Origin: Ruminococcus sp.
GTDB lineage: Bacteria > Bacillota > Clostridia > Oscillospirales > Ruminococcaceae
Assembly: GCA_014799675.1 (NCBI GenBank)
Contig: JAAVHM010000081.1
Location: 1 to 6,505 of the forward strand
Direction: 5' to 3'
DNA: 6,505 nt
Part shown: in pieces, positions 5,497 to 6,505 of the stretch
Position numbering within the stretch: position 1 is the stretch's first letter
Layout of the letters: the number at the start of each line of letters is the position of its first letter
The notes under the pieces: generated by a model
Database searches by the model: none
Told to the model about the DNA's origin: nothing
Seen by the model: only the letters and a program-made list of their open reading frames with translations
Position numbers and translations under genes: made by a program

Positions 5497-6399
5497 ATGA
5501 TTTTAAAAGACCTTTACGACCTTACCGAAAATATGCTTTTAGCGGCGGGAGTGGAGACCCACAAATTCGACACGGACTGCCTTTTTGAAGATATCCTGAA
5601 CGCCGACAAGGTAACCATGACCCTCCACGGCGACAGGGAAGTCCCCGAAAACGAAGCGGACAAGCTTATGTCCGCCGCGGAAAAACGCTGCTGCGGAAAA
5701 CCCTTGCAGTACATTCTCGGAAGGTGGGAATTTTTCGGCAGACCTTTTTATGTGGGGGAGGGGGTACTGATACCCCGTCCCGATACCGAGGTTCTGGCAG
5801 AAAAGGTTCTGGAGCATTTTAAATCGCAGGGGAATTTTTCTCCTGAAATATGCGACCTTTGCAGCGGCACGGGCTGTATTGCGGTTACTCTGAAAAAGGA
5901 GCTGCCGAAAGCCACCGTCCACGCGGTTGAGCTTTCCTCGGAGGCAATGCCTTACCTTATAAAAAATATCCGTCTCAACGAGGCGGACATTAAAATTATC
6001 AAGGGGGACGTTACCGACAGCCTGCTTATTGAAAATTTTGCCGACCAAAACGACATAGGCGAGTACCGAAAAATTGACGCGGTTGTCTCCAACCCGCCAT
6101 ATCTTACCGACAAGGAAATGGGGGAGCTTTCAAAAGAGGTGAAGTGCGAGCCGGAGCTTGCCCTAAGGGGGGGTGCGGACGGGCTGAAATTCTACCGCAT
6201 AATTGCCTGCCTTTGGCGTGAGATTTTAAAGGACGGCGGGCTTATCGCCTTTGAGATCGGCTGGGAGCAGGGCGAAGCGGTCAGGGATATTCTTGAAAAA
6301 AGCGGCTATGAAAATGTTTCCGTCCACAAGGATTATGCGGGGAATGACAGGGTGGTCATGGGGACGAAAAAAAGCGGACGTGTAAGAGCGACCTCATAA
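5497..6399 (+). CDS. prmC: Release factor glutamine methyltransferase (N5-glutamine)
   Basis: This cytoplasmic SAM-dependent enzyme methylates the glutamine of the GGQ motif in release factors RF1 and RF2 (also called HemK). It has 300 residues, slightly above the usual 275-290. The N-terminal helical substrate-binding domain spans residues 1 to about 75 and carries GKPLQYILGRWEFFGRPF (67-84). A conserved LIPRPDTEVL follows (91-100). The Rossmann domain has the SAM loop DLCSGTGCIA (120-129), acidic E145 after the second strand, GDV (170-172) and the catalytic NPPY (199-202), then LRGGADGLKFY as expected for the family. The usual DxGTGSG loop reads DLCSGTGC, a common variant. It sits 9 bases after the MBL gene and is followed by a strong terminator, so the pair forms one unit. 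The last residues (SGRVRATS) extend past the conserved fold. In many Firmicutes prmC adjoins prfA; none is seen here. Confidence 0.97.
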   Translation: MILKDLYDLTENMLLAAGVETHKFDTDCLFEDILNADKVTMTLHGDREVPENEADKLMSAAEKRCCGKPLQYILGRWEFFGRPFYVGEGVLIPRPDTEVLAEKVLEHFKSQGNFSPEICDLCSGTGCIAVTLKKELPKATVHAVELSSEAMPYLIKNIRLNEADIKIIKGDVTDSLLIENFADQNDIGEYRKIDAVVSNPPYLTDKEMGELSKEVKCEPELALRGGADGLKFYRIIACLWREILKDGGLIAFEIGWEQGEAVRDILEKSGYENVSVHKDYAGNDRVVMGTKKSGRVRATS

Positions 6400-6406
6400 A
6401 AAATTT

Positions 6407-6449
6407 AGCCCGAAAGCGGTTTTGATGAACCGTTTTCGGGCTTGTTTTT
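6407..6449 (+). terminator. Intrinsic terminator after prmC
   Basis: The arms AGCCCGAAAGCGGTT (6407-6421) and AACCGTTTTCGGGCT (6428-6442) form a 15-bp stem with one G-U pair and the 6-base loop TTGATG. TTGTTTTT follows to 6449. It begins 8 bases after the stop codon. An A-run at 6398-6403 upstream of the stem would also allow some termination on the - strand. Confidence 0.93.
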
Positions 6450-6505
6450 GATATTGAATTACTCACATAAATCAGAATTTAGTGTTGGAAGTTGAGTTAT
6501 TTGAG

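Noticed and set aside
5761..5776. Hairpin GGGGTA-CTGA-TACCCC inside prmC
   Set aside because: It falls in codons of the conserved GVLIPRP segment, so coding constraint explains it; no T tract follows.
6167..6173. Run of seven G in prmC as a possible phase-variation tract
   Set aside because: The frame is intact and the run encodes part of the conserved RGGADG segment; prmC is an unlikely target for switching.
1..6505. CRISPR array, insertion sequence, phage or defence system
   Set aside because: There are no regularly spaced long repeats, transposase, integrase or toxin-like genes; all sizeable ORFs are metabolic or housekeeping genes.

Overview
The window looks like chromosomal DNA from a low-to-mid GC Firmicute of the clostridial type, most likely Oscillospiraceae/Ruminococcaceae (Ruminococcus or [Eubacterium] siraeum-like). 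This is inferred from strong AAGGAGG-type ribosome binding sites, TTGACA/TATAAT-type promoters, protein style and gene content; no marker gene proves it. All recognisable genes are on the + strand. I see no mobile element, CRISPR array, rRNA or tRNA.

Region 1 (1-1603) is the end of a carbohydrate ABC importer operon: the C-terminal part of a MalF-type permease, then a complete MalG-type permease with an unusual long basic N-terminus, closed by a strong intrinsic terminator. Region 2 (1604-4258) has an AT-rich promoter region, a glycogen/maltodextrin phosphorylase with every catalytic motif intact, and a short gap carrying a heptanucleotide tandem repeat. Region 3 (4259-4581) is a small zinc-ribbon protein gene and a structured leader-like intergenic stretch ending in an intrinsic terminator only 27 bases before the next gene. 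Region 4 (4609-6450) is a two-gene unit, an MBL-fold hydrolase with an altered metal-binding motif followed by prmC, closed by a third strong terminator. The last 55 bases hold no convincing gene.

The importer and the phosphorylase fit together as oligosaccharide uptake and intracellular alpha-1,4-glucan phosphorolysis giving glucose-1-phosphate, though they are separated by a terminator and promoter, so they are neighbours rather than one simple operon. PrmC methylates the GGQ glutamine of peptide release factors and is a housekeeping gene; its MBL partner and the zinc-ribbon protein have no assignable substrate.

Most of the window is ordinary. The points worth a second look are the MBL motif HxNxDH in place of HxHxDH, the terminator placed directly in front of the MBL gene with 19-base-period direct repeats upstream, a tiny ORF with a ribosome binding site lying across the permease-operon terminator, and the heptad repeat that carries several -35-like hexamers.
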